64,000 nucleotides of DNA from Variovorax paradoxus. Lineage in GTDB: Bacteria > Pseudomonadota > Gammaproteobacteria > Burkholderiales > Burkholderiaceae_C. Shown piece after piece: positions 34,954 through 43,816 of the stretch. The position numbers were made by a program, and so were the translations under genes. Location of the stretch: positions 1 through 64,000 of the forward strand of contig NZ_JAGGNU010000021.1 of NCBI RefSeq assembly GCF_018614915.1. The letters run 5' to 3'. The notes under the pieces are model-generated. The model worked only from the letters and a program-made list of their open reading frames with translations, was not told the origin of the DNA and did no database searches. Within the stretch, counting starts at the first letter, position 1; each line of letters begins with the position of its first letter.

Positions 34954-35991
34954 TCAGTCCCCTCGCCGGGGACGTTGGCCGCGGGTGCGCAGGCGGCGCA
35001 GGCCATCGCGCACCAGGCCGACGAAGCCCTGCGGCATCAGGAACATGCACAGGATAAGGAAGCCGGCAAAAATGGCCGAGGGCGCGGATTTCGAGATCTG
35101 GTCGGCGACGTTGGGGATGAACTGGATGAAGGCGGCACCCACCAGCGCACCCGAGATCGTGCCGAGGCCGCCGACGACGGCGCCAACCAGGAAGAAGACC
35201 GAGACGAACATGCCGAAGCTGTCCGGCGCGACGAAGGCCGTCGCGATCGCGCCCAGCGAGCCGGCTACGCCGGTGTAGAGCGCACTGATGCCGAAGGTCA
35301 TGGCCTTGACGTAGGGCACGTTGATGCCCATCGCGGAGGCGGCCATCGGCTGCTCGCGGATCGCGATGGTGGCCCGCCCCAATCGGCCGCGCAGCATGTT
35401 CCAGGCGCACACGAACAGGAAGGCAGCCATCGCCAGCACCACCAAGTAGAGCCACTGGTCGGCCGACAGCTCGAGTCCGAAGGGCGCCTCCGGCTTCAGC
35501 AGCGTGATGCCCTGCACGCCGCCGGTCCATGTCTCCAGCGCCTTGTGTTTGAGCAGCTGCGGCGTGGCCAGCGCGAGCGCGAAGGTGGCGAGCGCCAGGT
35601 AGTGGCCCTTGAGCCGCAGCGCCGGCCAGCCGAACAGGAAGCCGAAGGCGAAGCAGACAACGGCCGACATCGGCAGCGTGGCCCACCACGCGAAGCCGCC
35701 GTGCTCCATCAGCACCGCCGTGACATAAGCGCCCAGCGCGTACAGCGCGCCGTGGCCGAGCGAGAGCTGGCCGTTGTAACCCACCAGCATGTTCAGCCCC
35801 AGCACCGCGATCGCCGTGATCAGCGTCATGGTCGCCAGAAAGATGCGGTAGTCGGACAGCACGAAAGGCACGGCCAGGGCAGCGAGCACCAAGGCGCCAA
35901 GGGCGACCGGGCGCCGCGACCATCCTGCGGCAATGGCGGGCGGCGCGGCCGAGCGAGAGGGCTGGCTGGAGGAAACGGGCAACGTCGACAT
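34954..35991 (-). CDS. livM: Branched-chain-type ABC transporter permease LivM (second set)
   Basis: Inner-membrane permease of 345 residues with about ten hydrophobic segments, LivM landmarks GYNGQLSLGHGALYALGAY, AIREQPMAASAMGINVPY and SFGMFVSVFFLVGAVVGGL. The final codons (RPRRGD) and the TGA stop fall inside palindromic repeat copy 6, so the repeat has shaped the C-terminus. The ATG at 35991 lies 2 nt after the LivH stop. Part of the second Liv set, which has no receptor gene in its operon. Confidence 0.88.
   Translation of the reverse strand: MSTLPVSSSQPSRSAAPPAIAAGWSRRPVALGALVLAALAVPFVLSDYRIFLATMTLITAIAVLGLNMLVGYNGQLSLGHGALYALGAYVTAVLMEHGGFAWWATLPMSAVVCFAFGFLFGWPALRLKGHYLALATFALALATPQLLKHKALETWTGGVQGITLLKPEAPFGLELSADQWLYLVVLAMAAFLFVCAWNMLRGRLGRATIAIREQPMAASAMGINVPYVKAMTFGISALYTGVAGSLGAIATAFVAPDSFGMFVSVFFLVGAVVGGLGTISGALVGAAFIQFIPNVADQISKSAPSAIFAGFLILCMFLMPQGFVGLVRDGLRRLRTRGQRPRRGD
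34957..34973. repeat. Palindromic repeat copy 6, inside the livM 3' end
   Basis: Arms GTCCCC (34957-34962) and GGGGAC (34968-34973). On the minus strand it reads GGGGACTGAC and supplies the livM stop codon TGA at 34956-34954. Same subtype as the copies at 9231 and 17508. Confidence 0.7.
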
Positions 35992-35993
35992 GC

Positions 35994-36866
35994 TCAGACC
36001 CTCGCCACCAGTTTGCGGCCGAAGATGCCGGAGGGCCGGATCAGCAGCACGCCGACGATCAATACCAAGGCCAGCGAGAGCTTGAGCTCGGTGCCGACCA
36101 CGTAGGTGCCCGCCAGGTTCTCGATCACGCCGACGATCAGGCCGCCGGCCACCGCGCCCCAGGGGTTGTCGATGCCGCCCAGCAGCGCCGCAGCGAAGGC
36201 GTAGATCAGGACGCCCCCCATCATGTTGGGCTCCAGGAAGACCACCGGCGCCACCATCAGCCCCGCGACTGCGCCGATGAGGGCCGACAGTCCCCAGCCG
36301 AGCGAGAGCATCAGCGATACCGGGATGCCGGCCAGGCGCGAGGACACCGGGTTCTCTGCCGAGGCGCGCATCGCAAGGCCCACCTTGGTGAAGCGAAGGA
36401 AGGCGTAGAGGATGCCCATGACCAGCAGGACCACGACGACGGTCCCCAGCTCGTGGCCGGAGATCAGCGTCGTGCCGCCCGGGACCTTGTCCGGGAACGG
36501 ACTGGGGAAGGGTTCCAGCTGGTGACCGAAGATCCAACCTGCCAGCGAGTTGATGCCGACGAAGAGGCCGATGAAAACCACGATCACCGACAGCTCCGGC
36601 ACGTCGCCCAGCGGTCGCAGCACAAGGCGTTCGATGGCGAAGCCGGCCACGAAGCCGAAGGCCAGCGTGGCGAGCGCCGCGGCCCAGTACGGCAGGCCCC
36701 ACTTGAGCAGCAGGAAGGCGATGAAGGTGGAGAACATCGCCATCTCGCCCTGCGCGAAATTGATGTGATGGGTGGACTGGTAAATCATCACCAGCGCCAG
36801 CCCCAGGCAGGCGTAGATGCCGCCCATGGCGATGCCCGAAGCGAGCTGTTGCAGCAGGCTGTACAT
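35994..36866 (-). CDS. livH: Branched-chain-type ABC transporter permease LivH (second set)
   Basis: Inner-membrane permease of 290 residues: MYSLLQQLASGIAMGGIYAC, HHINFAQGEMAMFSTF and AMRASAENPVSSRLAGIPVS are LivH features. The next gene, livM, starts 2 nt after its stop. It is separated from livF by 17 nt. Confidence 0.88.
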   Translation of the reverse strand: MYSLLQQLASGIAMGGIYACLGLALVMIYQSTHHINFAQGEMAMFSTFIAFLLLKWGLPYWAAALATLAFGFVAGFAIERLVLRPLGDVPELSVIVVFIGLFVGINSLAGWIFGHQLEPFPSPFPDKVPGGTTLISGHELGTVVVVLLVMGILYAFLRFTKVGLAMRASAENPVSSRLAGIPVSLMLSLGWGLSALIGAVAGLMVAPVVFLEPNMMGGVLIYAFAAALLGGIDNPWGAVAGGLIVGVIENLAGTYVVGTELKLSLALVLIVGVLLIRPSGIFGRKLVARV

Positions 36867-36883
36867 GCGTGCGTCCTTGCTAG

Positions 36884-37597
36884 TTAGAAACCGAGGTAGG
36901 AGCGACGGATCTGCTCGTTGTCGCGCAGCTCCTTGGCAGTGCCGGACATCACGGTGCTCCCGGTTTCCAGCAGCCAGGCGTGGTCGGCCAGGTCGAGCGC
37001 GCGGGCCACGTTCTGCTCCACCAGCAGGATGCTCACGCCCTCCTGCTTGTTGATGACGCGCATGATGTCGAAGATCTCGCGGATGATCAGTGGCGCCAGG
37101 CCGAACGAGGGCTCGTCCATCAGCAGGAGCTTGGGGCCCTGCATCAAGGCCCGGCTGATGGCCAGCATCTGCTGCTCGCCGCCGGAGAGCGTGCCGGCTT
37201 GCTGCTGGCGGCGCTCGCGCAGGCGCGGGAAGTAGCCGAACATGCGTTCCATGCCCTCTTCCACCTCCCGCTTGCTGCGGCGCAGGTACGCGCCGACGCG
37301 CAGGTTCTCCTCCACCGTCATGTTGACCAGCGTGCCGCGGCCGTCGGGCACGTGGGCGATGCCGAGCGCGGCGACCTTCTCGGTGGTATAGCCATCGATG
37401 CGCTGGCCGGCGAAGCGGATCTCGCCGGTGCGCCGCACCAGGCCGCTGAGCGCGCGCAGTGTGCTGGTCTTGCCCGCGCCGTTCGCGCCGAGGATGGTGG
37501 TGATGCCGCCTTCGGCCACCTCGAAGCTGATGCCCTTGAGCACGCGGGTGGGGCCGTAGAAGGCCTCGATGTTCTTCGCTTCCAGCAGGGCGGCCAT
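36884..37597 (-). CDS. livF: Branched-chain-type ABC transporter ATP-binding protein LivF (second set)
   Basis: ATPase subunit of 237 residues with Walker A GANGAGKTSTLR, signature LSGGEQQML and Walker B LLLMDEPSFGLAP. Its ATG shares bases with the livG stop (TGATG). Together with the livG, livH and livM genes around it, it forms a second complete importer core. Confidence 0.9.
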   Translation of the reverse strand: MAALLEAKNIEAFYGPTRVLKGISFEVAEGGITTILGANGAGKTSTLRALSGLVRRTGEIRFAGQRIDGYTTEKVAALGIAHVPDGRGTLVNMTVEENLRVGAYLRRSKREVEEGMERMFGYFPRLRERRQQQAGTLSGGEQQMLAISRALMQGPKLLLMDEPSFGLAPLIIREIFDIMRVINKQEGVSILLVEQNVARALDLADHAWLLETGSTVMSGTAKELRDNEQIRRSYLGF

Positions 37598-38379
37598 CAG
37601 GCGGTCTCCGTTCCGAGATAGGCGCGCACCACCTCCGGGTCCGCCTGCACTTGCGCGGGCGGGCCGTCGGCGATCTTGCGGCCGAAGTTCATCGCCACCA
37701 CCTGGTCGGACACGCGCATCACCAGGTTGAGGTGATGTTCCACCAGCAGCACGGTGACCTGGAAGCGATCGCGCACGTCCGAGATCAGCTGGCGCAGTCC
37801 GTCGACTTCCTCGTGGTTCAAACCGGCGGCCGGCTCATCCAGCAGCAGCAGCTTCGGATCGGCCACCAGCGCACGCGCCATCTCGACACGCTTGCGGGTA
37901 CCGAAGGACAGGTACTTGACCGGCGTCTCGGCCATGTCATCGAGGTTCAGCAAGGTCAGCAGGCGGTCGGTGCACTCGCGCACCTCGGCCTCCTCGCGCC
38001 GCACCGCAGACAGGCGGAACGCGTTGGCCAGGTAGCCGGTCCCGGTGCGGCAGTGGCGACCGACCATCACGTTCTCGCGCACCGTCATGGCCGGGAACAG
38101 CGCCACGTTCTGGAAGGTCCTGCCGATGCCGGCGGCGGCAATCGCATGCTGCGGCTTCGCCAGCAGGTCGGCGCCGTCGAAGGTGATGGTGCCGGTCGCG
38201 GGCGTGTACAGACGGCTCAGGCAGTTGAAGAGCGTCGTCTTGCCGGCGCCGTTGGGACCGATCACGCCGCAGATCTCGCCGCGGCGCACGTCGAACGAAA
38301 TGCCGTCGAGCGCGACGATGCCGCCGAAGCGGACTGAAAGGTCGCTCACGCGCAGCAGGGCATTGGAGGAGGAAGACAT
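37597..38379 (-). CDS. livG: Branched-chain-type ABC transporter ATP-binding protein LivG (second set)
   Basis: ATPase subunit of 260 residues with Walker A GPNGAGKTTLFN, the LivG segment GRTFQNVALFPAMTVRENV, signature LSFGTRKRVEMARAL and Walker B LLLLDEPAAGLNHEE. The ATG at 38379 follows GGAGGA. First gene of the operon 38379-34954, divergent from the KstD-like gene across a spacer that contains the longest hairpin repeat (copy 7). The receptor is probably one of the proteins at 28659 or 44605. Confidence 0.9.
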   Translation of the reverse strand: MSSSSNALLRVSDLSVRFGGIVALDGISFDVRRGEICGVIGPNGAGKTTLFNCLSRLYTPATGTITFDGADLLAKPQHAIAAAGIGRTFQNVALFPAMTVRENVMVGRHCRTGTGYLANAFRLSAVRREEAEVRECTDRLLTLLNLDDMAETPVKYLSFGTRKRVEMARALVADPKLLLLDEPAAGLNHEEVDGLRQLISDVRDRFQVTVLLVEHHLNLVMRVSDQVVAMNFGRKIADGPPAQVQADPEVVRAYLGTETA

Positions 38380-38407
38380 GGGAAGAGTATTCGTGCCCGC
38401 AGCAGGT

Positions 38408-38460
38408 GCGTCTGTCCCCTGCCGGTGGTACTGCGTGTCCCTTGCCATGGGGACAGACGC
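38408..38460. repeat. Palindromic repeat copy 7, long composite form
   Basis: Perfect 12-bp inverted repeat GCGTCTGTCCCC (38408-38419) / GGGGACAGACGC (38449-38460) with a 29-nt interior that itself contains a TGTCCC half-site at 38436-38441. It lies in the 131-bp divergent spacer between livG and the KstD-like gene. Confidence 0.85.
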
Positions 38461-38510
38461 CCCGGAAAGCCGCTGTCACATTCGGCGCACTCACCCGAAA
38501 AGGCATTCCC

Positions 38511-40208
38511 ATGATCGAAACCGACGTCGTGGTCATCGGCAGCGGCGCCGCCGGACTCACGGCCGCCATCACTGCACGCGAGCTTGGCCTCGAAGTGCTG
38601 GTGGTGGAAAAGACCGAGCTGTTCGGCGGCACCACGGCCTATTCGGGCGGCGCGCCCTGGATTCCCTGCAACCACGTGATGAAGCAGATCGGCCTGGACG
38701 ACAGCCGCGCCGCGGCCGAGACTTACCTGCGTGCCGTGCTGGGCGAGGCCTTCGACGAAGACCTGGTCAGCAGCTATCTGGACAACGCCGCTGCCATGCT
38801 GGAGTTCATGGAGCGCCATTCGGACGTGCGCTTCAAGCCCTTCCCCCTGCCCGACTACGAAAGCGATCTGCCCGGCGCCGCCCGCTGCCGCTCCCTGCTG
38901 ACGCCGGAGTTCGACGGCCGCCTGCTCGGTGATCGACTGGCGGACCTGAGGATGCCGCTGCCGCAGCTGATGCTGTTCGGCAGCATGCAAGTCGAAGGCG
39001 CCGACATCCATCCGATGCGCCATGCGCTGAAGACCTGGGCCGGCTTCAGGCACACCGCCAAGGTGATGCGCCGCTTCGTCATCGACAAGGTGCGGCACGG
39101 CCGCGGGACTCGGCTGGTGAACGGCAATGCGCTGGCGGCGCGGCTGTTCTGCTCGGCGATCCGGGCCGGCGTCACGCTGTGGAAGAACACGCCCGCGCTG
39201 GAGTTGATCGTCGAAGAAGGCGCCGTGCGCGGCGTGCTAGTACAGCGCGATTTCCACCGCATCGCCATCAAAGCGCGCCGAGGCGTCCTGCTGGCGACGG
39301 GAGGCTATGGCGCCAACGACAAGATGCGCGCCAGGTACATCCCGTTCGCCGAGCACCATCACTCGCTGCAGCCGGAAGGCAATGTCGGCGACGGCATCCA
39401 CCTGGGCCTTGCAGCCGGTGCGGTGCACGACCCCGCGCACGCGGGCGACTGCATCTGGACGCCGGTGTCGCTGCTGCGCAAAGCGGACGGCAGCGTCGTC
39501 AAGTACCCGCACATCTTCATCGACCGCGCGATGCCGGGCTGTATCGTGGTGGACCCGCAAGGCCGTCGCTTCGTCAACGAGGGCACGTCCTACCAGACCT
39601 TCGTGCGCACCATGCACCAGCGCGGCTTCACCAAGGTGCACTTGATCGCCAATCGCGATTTCGTCCGCAGCTACGGCCTGGGCCTGGTGCGGCCGCAACC
39701 CTTCAACCCGCAGCCTTTCGTCGATGCCGGCTACCTGCTGGAGGCGGCGACGCTGGCGGAGCTGGCGCAGAAGATCGCCGTCGACGCGGTCCATCTGGAA
39801 GCGACGGTGCAGCGCTTCAACGTAGCGGCGCGGCGCGGCGAAGACCCGGAATTCGGCAAGGGCGTGGACGCGCACTCGAAATTCCGTGGCGACCAGACGC
39901 ATCAGCCGAATCCCGCCGTCGCCCCCGTGGGCGTCGGTCCCTACTACGCCGTCGCGCTCTATCCGGGCGACCTGAGCACGGTGGGCGGACTCGACACCAA
40001 CGGACGCGCCCAGGTGCTGAACGCACAAGGGCAGCCCATCCCCGGCCTCTACGCCGCCGGCCTGGACATGAACTCGATGATGCGCGGCCGCTACCCCGGC
40101 GGCGGAAGCAGCATCGGCCCTGCCATGGCCTTCGGCTACATCGCGGCGCGCCACATGGCCAAGGGCCGCACCCAGGTCGAACAGAAACAACTTGCGGAGG
40201 TGGCGTGA
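38511..40208 (+). CDS. 3-ketosteroid dehydrogenase-like FAD flavoprotein
   Basis: A 565-residue FAD enzyme of the KstD/fumarate reductase superfamily. The N-terminus has VVVIGSGAAGLTAAITAREL and EKTELFGGTTAYSGGAPWIP, and the C-terminus has GPYYAVALYPGDLSTVGG and RYPGGGSSIGPAMAFGY, the layout of 3-ketosteroid delta1-dehydrogenases including the conserved tyrosine before PGGG. Family members remove two hydrogens next to a ring ketone. In this cluster it suggests a cyclic ketone intermediate. The ATG at 38511 leads a plus operon: the next SDR overlaps its stop (TGATG). Whether the substrate is a steroid, a terpenoid or another ketone is open. Confidence 0.82.
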   Translation: MIETDVVVIGSGAAGLTAAITARELGLEVLVVEKTELFGGTTAYSGGAPWIPCNHVMKQIGLDDSRAAAETYLRAVLGEAFDEDLVSSYLDNAAAMLEFMERHSDVRFKPFPLPDYESDLPGAARCRSLLTPEFDGRLLGDRLADLRMPLPQLMLFGSMQVEGADIHPMRHALKTWAGFRHTAKVMRRFVIDKVRHGRGTRLVNGNALAARLFCSAIRAGVTLWKNTPALELIVEEGAVRGVLVQRDFHRIAIKARRGVLLATGGYGANDKMRARYIPFAEHHHSLQPEGNVGDGIHLGLAAGAVHDPAHAGDCIWTPVSLLRKADGSVVKYPHIFIDRAMPGCIVVDPQGRRFVNEGTSYQTFVRTMHQRGFTKVHLIANRDFVRSYGLGLVRPQPFNPQPFVDAGYLLEAATLAELAQKIAVDAVHLEATVQRFNVAARRGEDPEFGKGVDAHSKFRGDQTHQPNPAVAPVGVGPYYAVALYPGDLSTVGGLDTNGRAQVLNAQGQPIPGLYAAGLDMNSMMRGRYPGGGSSIGPAMAFGYIAARHMAKGRTQVEQKQLAEVA

Positions 40209-41038
40209 TGGACTACGGATTGCAGGGCCGCGTGATCTTCATCACCGGCGGCGGCAGCGGCATCGGCCGCGCGATCGGCATCGAGGCCGCGCGCGGCGGC
40301 GCGAAGGTGGCGGTGGTCGATGCGGTGGCGGAACGGGCCGAACAGGTTGCCCTCGAGCTGCGCGATCTGGGTGTCAAGGCGGTGGCCGAGACGCTGGACG
40401 TGCGCGATCCGGCAGCGTGCCAAGCGACCGTCGCCCGTGTCGAACAGACGCTCGGCCCGATCGACGGCATGGTGGCCTGCGCCGGCATCTCGCCGCCCTC
40501 GGCCGCCCACGTGATGCCCGACGAGATCTGGACCCGCTGCCTGGACGTCAACCTCACCGGCATGTTCCGCTCGGTGCAGCCGGTGGGCAAGCGCATGGTC
40601 GAACGCAAGCGCGGCGCCATCGTGACCATTGCCTCGATCGACGGCCTGGGCGGCCATGCGGGACGCGCGCACTACAGCGCCTCCAAGCACGGCGTGATCG
40701 GCCTGACCCGTGCACTGGCCATCGAATGGGGCCGCTTCGGCGTGCGCGTCAACGCGGTGGCACCCGGCGTGGTCGACACGCCGCTGTTGAAGGCCAACAT
40801 CCCGCCGGACCACCTGCAGAACGCGATGGTGGACCGCAACCCGCTGGGCCGCCTGTGCCGGCCGCAGGAGCAGGCGGGCCCCACCCTCTTCCTGTTGTCG
40901 GACGCTGCGAGCTACGTCACCGGCTCGGTCATGACCGTGGACGGCGGCAGCTCTGCCGGCTTCTTCACGCGCTGGAACGGCGCCGACCTGGGCTCGCGCG
41001 CGCTGATGGAATCCTGCGCCTACGGCCAACCCGAATAA
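40208..41038 (+). CDS. SDR-family oxidoreductase
   Basis: Classical SDR of 276 residues: TGGGSGIGRAIGIEAARG cofactor loop, TIASIDG serine segment, catalytic YSASKHGV and VMTVDGGSS. The C-terminal 25 residues after GFFTRWNG extend beyond the usual end. The start shares TGATG with the KstD-like stop; it could supply the ketone used by that enzyme. Confidence 0.87.
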   Translation: MDYGLQGRVIFITGGGSGIGRAIGIEAARGGAKVAVVDAVAERAEQVALELRDLGVKAVAETLDVRDPAACQATVARVEQTLGPIDGMVACAGISPPSAAHVMPDEIWTRCLDVNLTGMFRSVQPVGKRMVERKRGAIVTIASIDGLGGHAGRAHYSASKHGVIGLTRALAIEWGRFGVRVNAVAPGVVDTPLLKANIPPDHLQNAMVDRNPLGRLCRPQEQAGPTLFLLSDAASYVTGSVMTVDGGSSAGFFTRWNGADLGSRALMESCAYGQPE

Positions 41039-41057
41039 CTCTCTCGAAAGCCTCACC

Positions 41058-41789
41058 ATGAAAAACCTGTTCGACCTGCGCGGCGAGCGCATCCTGATCA
41101 CCGGCGCCGGCGGCGCCATCGGAGGCGCCACCGCGCGCGTCTGCGCCGCACTGGGCGCCGAGCTGTTCATCGCCGACCTGAAGGCGCCCACCGAGCTGGC
41201 CAGCGAGCTGAAGGCCCGCGCCGCCGCGCTGGACAACACGAAGCGCGAGGACGTCAACGCGCTGGTCGAGGATATCGGCCAGATCGACGCGCTGATCGAC
41301 ACCAGCGGCTATTACGTCAAGGGCGACTGGCTGGACGGCGGCGACGAGTGGGAACAGCTTTTCGAGCGCACCATGGCCATCAACGTCAAAGGCCCGCTCA
41401 ACCTGGTGCGCGCCGTGCTGCCAGCGATGATGAAGCGCGGCAGCGGCCGCATCGTGCTCACCAGTTCCATGGCGGCGCGCAATGCCGGCTCGACCCTCGC
41501 GGTGGAGCCCGCCTACGCGGCATCCAAGGGTGGCCTGTCGGCGCTGGTGCGTTACTTCGCGCGCCAGGCCGCGGCTTCCGGCGTGGTCGTCAACGGCGTC
41601 GCCCCGGGACCGATCCTCACGCCGCTGCTGGTCTCGGCCAACCAGCCCTTCACCGTGGACCAGTACCCGATGAAGCGCCTGGGCCAGCCGGACGAGATCG
41701 GCTGGCCGGCCGCCTTCCTCGCTTCGCGCGGCGCCAGCTTCACCACGGGCGCCATCCTGGACGTCAACGGCGGCATGTGCTTCTCCTGA
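41058..41789 (+). CDS. SDR-family oxidoreductase
   Basis: Classical SDR of 243 residues: ILITGAGGAIGGATARV loop, VLTSSMAARNAG, catalytic YAASKGGL and ILDVNGGM. The usual NNAG motif is replaced by DTSGYY. It starts 19 nt after the preceding SDR and is followed 13 nt later by the OYE-like gene. Confidence 0.87.
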   Translation: MKNLFDLRGERILITGAGGAIGGATARVCAALGAELFIADLKAPTELASELKARAAALDNTKREDVNALVEDIGQIDALIDTSGYYVKGDWLDGGDEWEQLFERTMAINVKGPLNLVRAVLPAMMKRGSGRIVLTSSMAARNAGSTLAVEPAYAASKGGLSALVRYFARQAAASGVVVNGVAPGPILTPLLVSANQPFTVDQYPMKRLGQPDEIGWPAAFLASRGASFTTGAILDVNGGMCFS

Positions 41790-41802
41790 CGCGAGCTTGA
41801 AG

Positions 41803-43782
41803 ATGCAGCAGCTCGACGCCCTCTGGAATCCGATAGGCATTGGCCACGTGCAGGCGCGCAACCGGATCTACCTGCCCGCGCACCAGGTGAGCCTGCCGCC
41901 GGCGGAGTACGGCGCCTACCTGGCCGAGCGCGCACGCGGCGGCGTGGGCTTGATCGTCACGCACGGCTTTCACGTGCACCCGGCCAGCGCCCGCGCCGGC
42001 GTCTCGCCGTGGGAGGCGGCCTGGGCCGATGCGGTCCACAAGTTCGTGACGCCGAGCAAGCAGCAAGGCGTGCCGGTGTTCGTGCAGATCACGCACATGG
42101 GCGCGAGCGGCACCCGGCGCACCGACGACATCGGCTTGTGGGGCGCGGTCATGGCGCCTTCGCAGATCCCTTCGCCGGTGCATCGGGCCAGCCCCAAGCC
42201 GATGGAGGAAGAGGACATCCGCGAGGTGATCGAAGGCTTCGCGGCCACCTGCGCCAACGTCAGGGCGGGTGGCGGCGATGGCGTAGAGATCCACGGCTCG
42301 CACGGCTACCTGCTGAGCAACTTCCTGTCGCCCTACTGGAATCGGCGCAACGACGCCTGGGGCGGCGACACCGAGCGGCGCACGCGGCTTGCGCTGGAGA
42401 TCGGCAAGACGGTGCGACAGCGTTGCGGCAGCGACTTCGTCATCGGCATCAAGCTGAGCCTGGACGAGTACCTGGGCGACGTCGGGACCACGCCTCACGA
42501 AACCGTCCGCGTGCTCGAGTTGCTGGAGCAGGCGCGGCTGTTCGACTACGTGTGCCTGTCGCACACCGACTACCACCAGAACCACAAGCTGGTGCCGCCG
42601 CAGTCCAGCGGCGAGACGGCGCCGCTAGCTGCCAATGCGGCGCGCGTGCGCGAAGCGCTCGGCGGCCGCATCCCGCTGTTGATCCAGGGTTCGGTGCGCG
42701 ATCTCGAGAAGGCGGCCGAGATCGTGCAGTGCGGACAGTCGGACATGGTCGGCCTTGTGCGTGCGCACATTGCCGATCCCGAGATGGTGAAGAAGGCACG
42801 GGAAGGCCGACTCGATGAAACTCGCCGCTGCGTCGGTGCCAACCAGGGCTGCTGGCGCAGGCTCGGGCAGAACGTGAGCTGCACGGTGAATCCGGTGGCT
42901 GGGCGCGAGCTGCAGTTCGGCGTGGCGGTGGCGAGGCCCGCCGCCTCGGCGAAGAAGGTGCTGGTGATCGGCGGCGGTCCCGGCGGGCTCAAGTTCGCTG
43001 ACACCGCGGCCGAGCGCGGGCACAAGGTCACGCTGTGGGAACGCAGCGGCCAGCTCGGCGGCCAGATCCGCAAGGCCGGCCTGCTTCCGGACTATGCCTC
43101 GTGGAACTTCCTGGTCGACGATCTGGAGGCCTCGGCGCGCCGGCGAGGTGTCGAAATTGTCCTGAACAAGGAGGCCACGGCTGATTCGGTGGCAGCGTTG
43201 GACGCCGACGAAGTGATCGTGGCAACTGGCGCCGGTTGGCAGGCCAGCGGCTTCTCGATGTTCCGCACTGACCGCGATGCAATCCCGGGGGCGGAGTTGC
43301 CTCACGTGGTCGACGCGCTCCGCGCACTCGACAGCCTGTCGGGTTGCGGCCGGCGCGTCTTGATCGTCGACGACAACGGCGACTACCTGCCGCTGGGGCT
43401 GGCACGGCTCCTGTCGGCCGCGGGCCGCGAGGTGACCGTCGTCACTGCCGATGGCATGCTCGGCCGCAAGCTCGAAGCCACGCTGGACTGGCCATGGCTC
43501 ATGCCGCGGGTGGTGCAAGCGGGCGTCGTGCTGCGCGCCTCTACATCGGTCGAGCGCATCGAGGCCGGCAAGGCCATCCTGCGCAGCACGCTGGGTGGCC
43601 CGGCCGAGACGCTGGCCGCCGACACCGTCGTGCTTTCCATGCTGCGCACCAGCGAGGACTCGCTCTATCACCAGCTGAAGGCGCGCGGCCTGCCGGCGCG
43701 CCGCATCGGCGACTGCGTGGCGCCACGCGAAGTGGACGACGCAGTGCTCGAGGGCTTTCGCGAAGCGCAGGCGATTGCATGA
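41803..43782 (+). CDS. Old Yellow Enzyme / 2,4-dienoyl-CoA reductase-like (FadH type) flavoprotein
   Basis: A 659-residue multidomain reductase. Residues 1-330 form an FMN TIM barrel (IYLPAHQVSL, FVQITHMGASG, EIHGSHGYLLSNFLSPYW, NRRNDAWGGDTERR). The middle carries an iron-sulfur segment CVGANQGC then SCTVNP, and residues about 390-660 form an FAD/NAD(P) reductase part (VLVIGGGPGGLKFADTA, GQLGGQ). In FadH the cluster is held by four cysteines as CxxCxxxC...C; here the second is Ala, so only three of the four ligands are present. It would reduce an enoyl or dienoyl bond. ATG 41803 is used; TTG 41797 is a less likely start. Confidence 0.85.
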   Translation: MQQLDALWNPIGIGHVQARNRIYLPAHQVSLPPAEYGAYLAERARGGVGLIVTHGFHVHPASARAGVSPWEAAWADAVHKFVTPSKQQGVPVFVQITHMGASGTRRTDDIGLWGAVMAPSQIPSPVHRASPKPMEEEDIREVIEGFAATCANVRAGGGDGVEIHGSHGYLLSNFLSPYWNRRNDAWGGDTERRTRLALEIGKTVRQRCGSDFVIGIKLSLDEYLGDVGTTPHETVRVLELLEQARLFDYVCLSHTDYHQNHKLVPPQSSGETAPLAANAARVREALGGRIPLLIQGSVRDLEKAAEIVQCGQSDMVGLVRAHIADPEMVKKAREGRLDETRRCVGANQGCWRRLGQNVSCTVNPVAGRELQFGVAVARPAASAKKVLVIGGGPGGLKFADTAAERGHKVTLWERSGQLGGQIRKAGLLPDYASWNFLVDDLEASARRRGVEIVLNKEATADSVAALDADEVIVATGAGWQASGFSMFRTDRDAIPGAELPHVVDALRALDSLSGCGRRVLIVDDNGDYLPLGLARLLSAAGREVTVVTADGMLGRKLEATLDWPWLMPRVVQAGVVLRASTSVERIEAGKAILRSTLGGPAETLAADTVVLSMLRTSEDSLYHQLKARGLPARRIGDCVAPREVDDAVLEGFREAQAIA

Positions 43783-43816
43783 AATCCGTGCGGCCCGCCC
43801 GCCTGCGGACTGCGCA

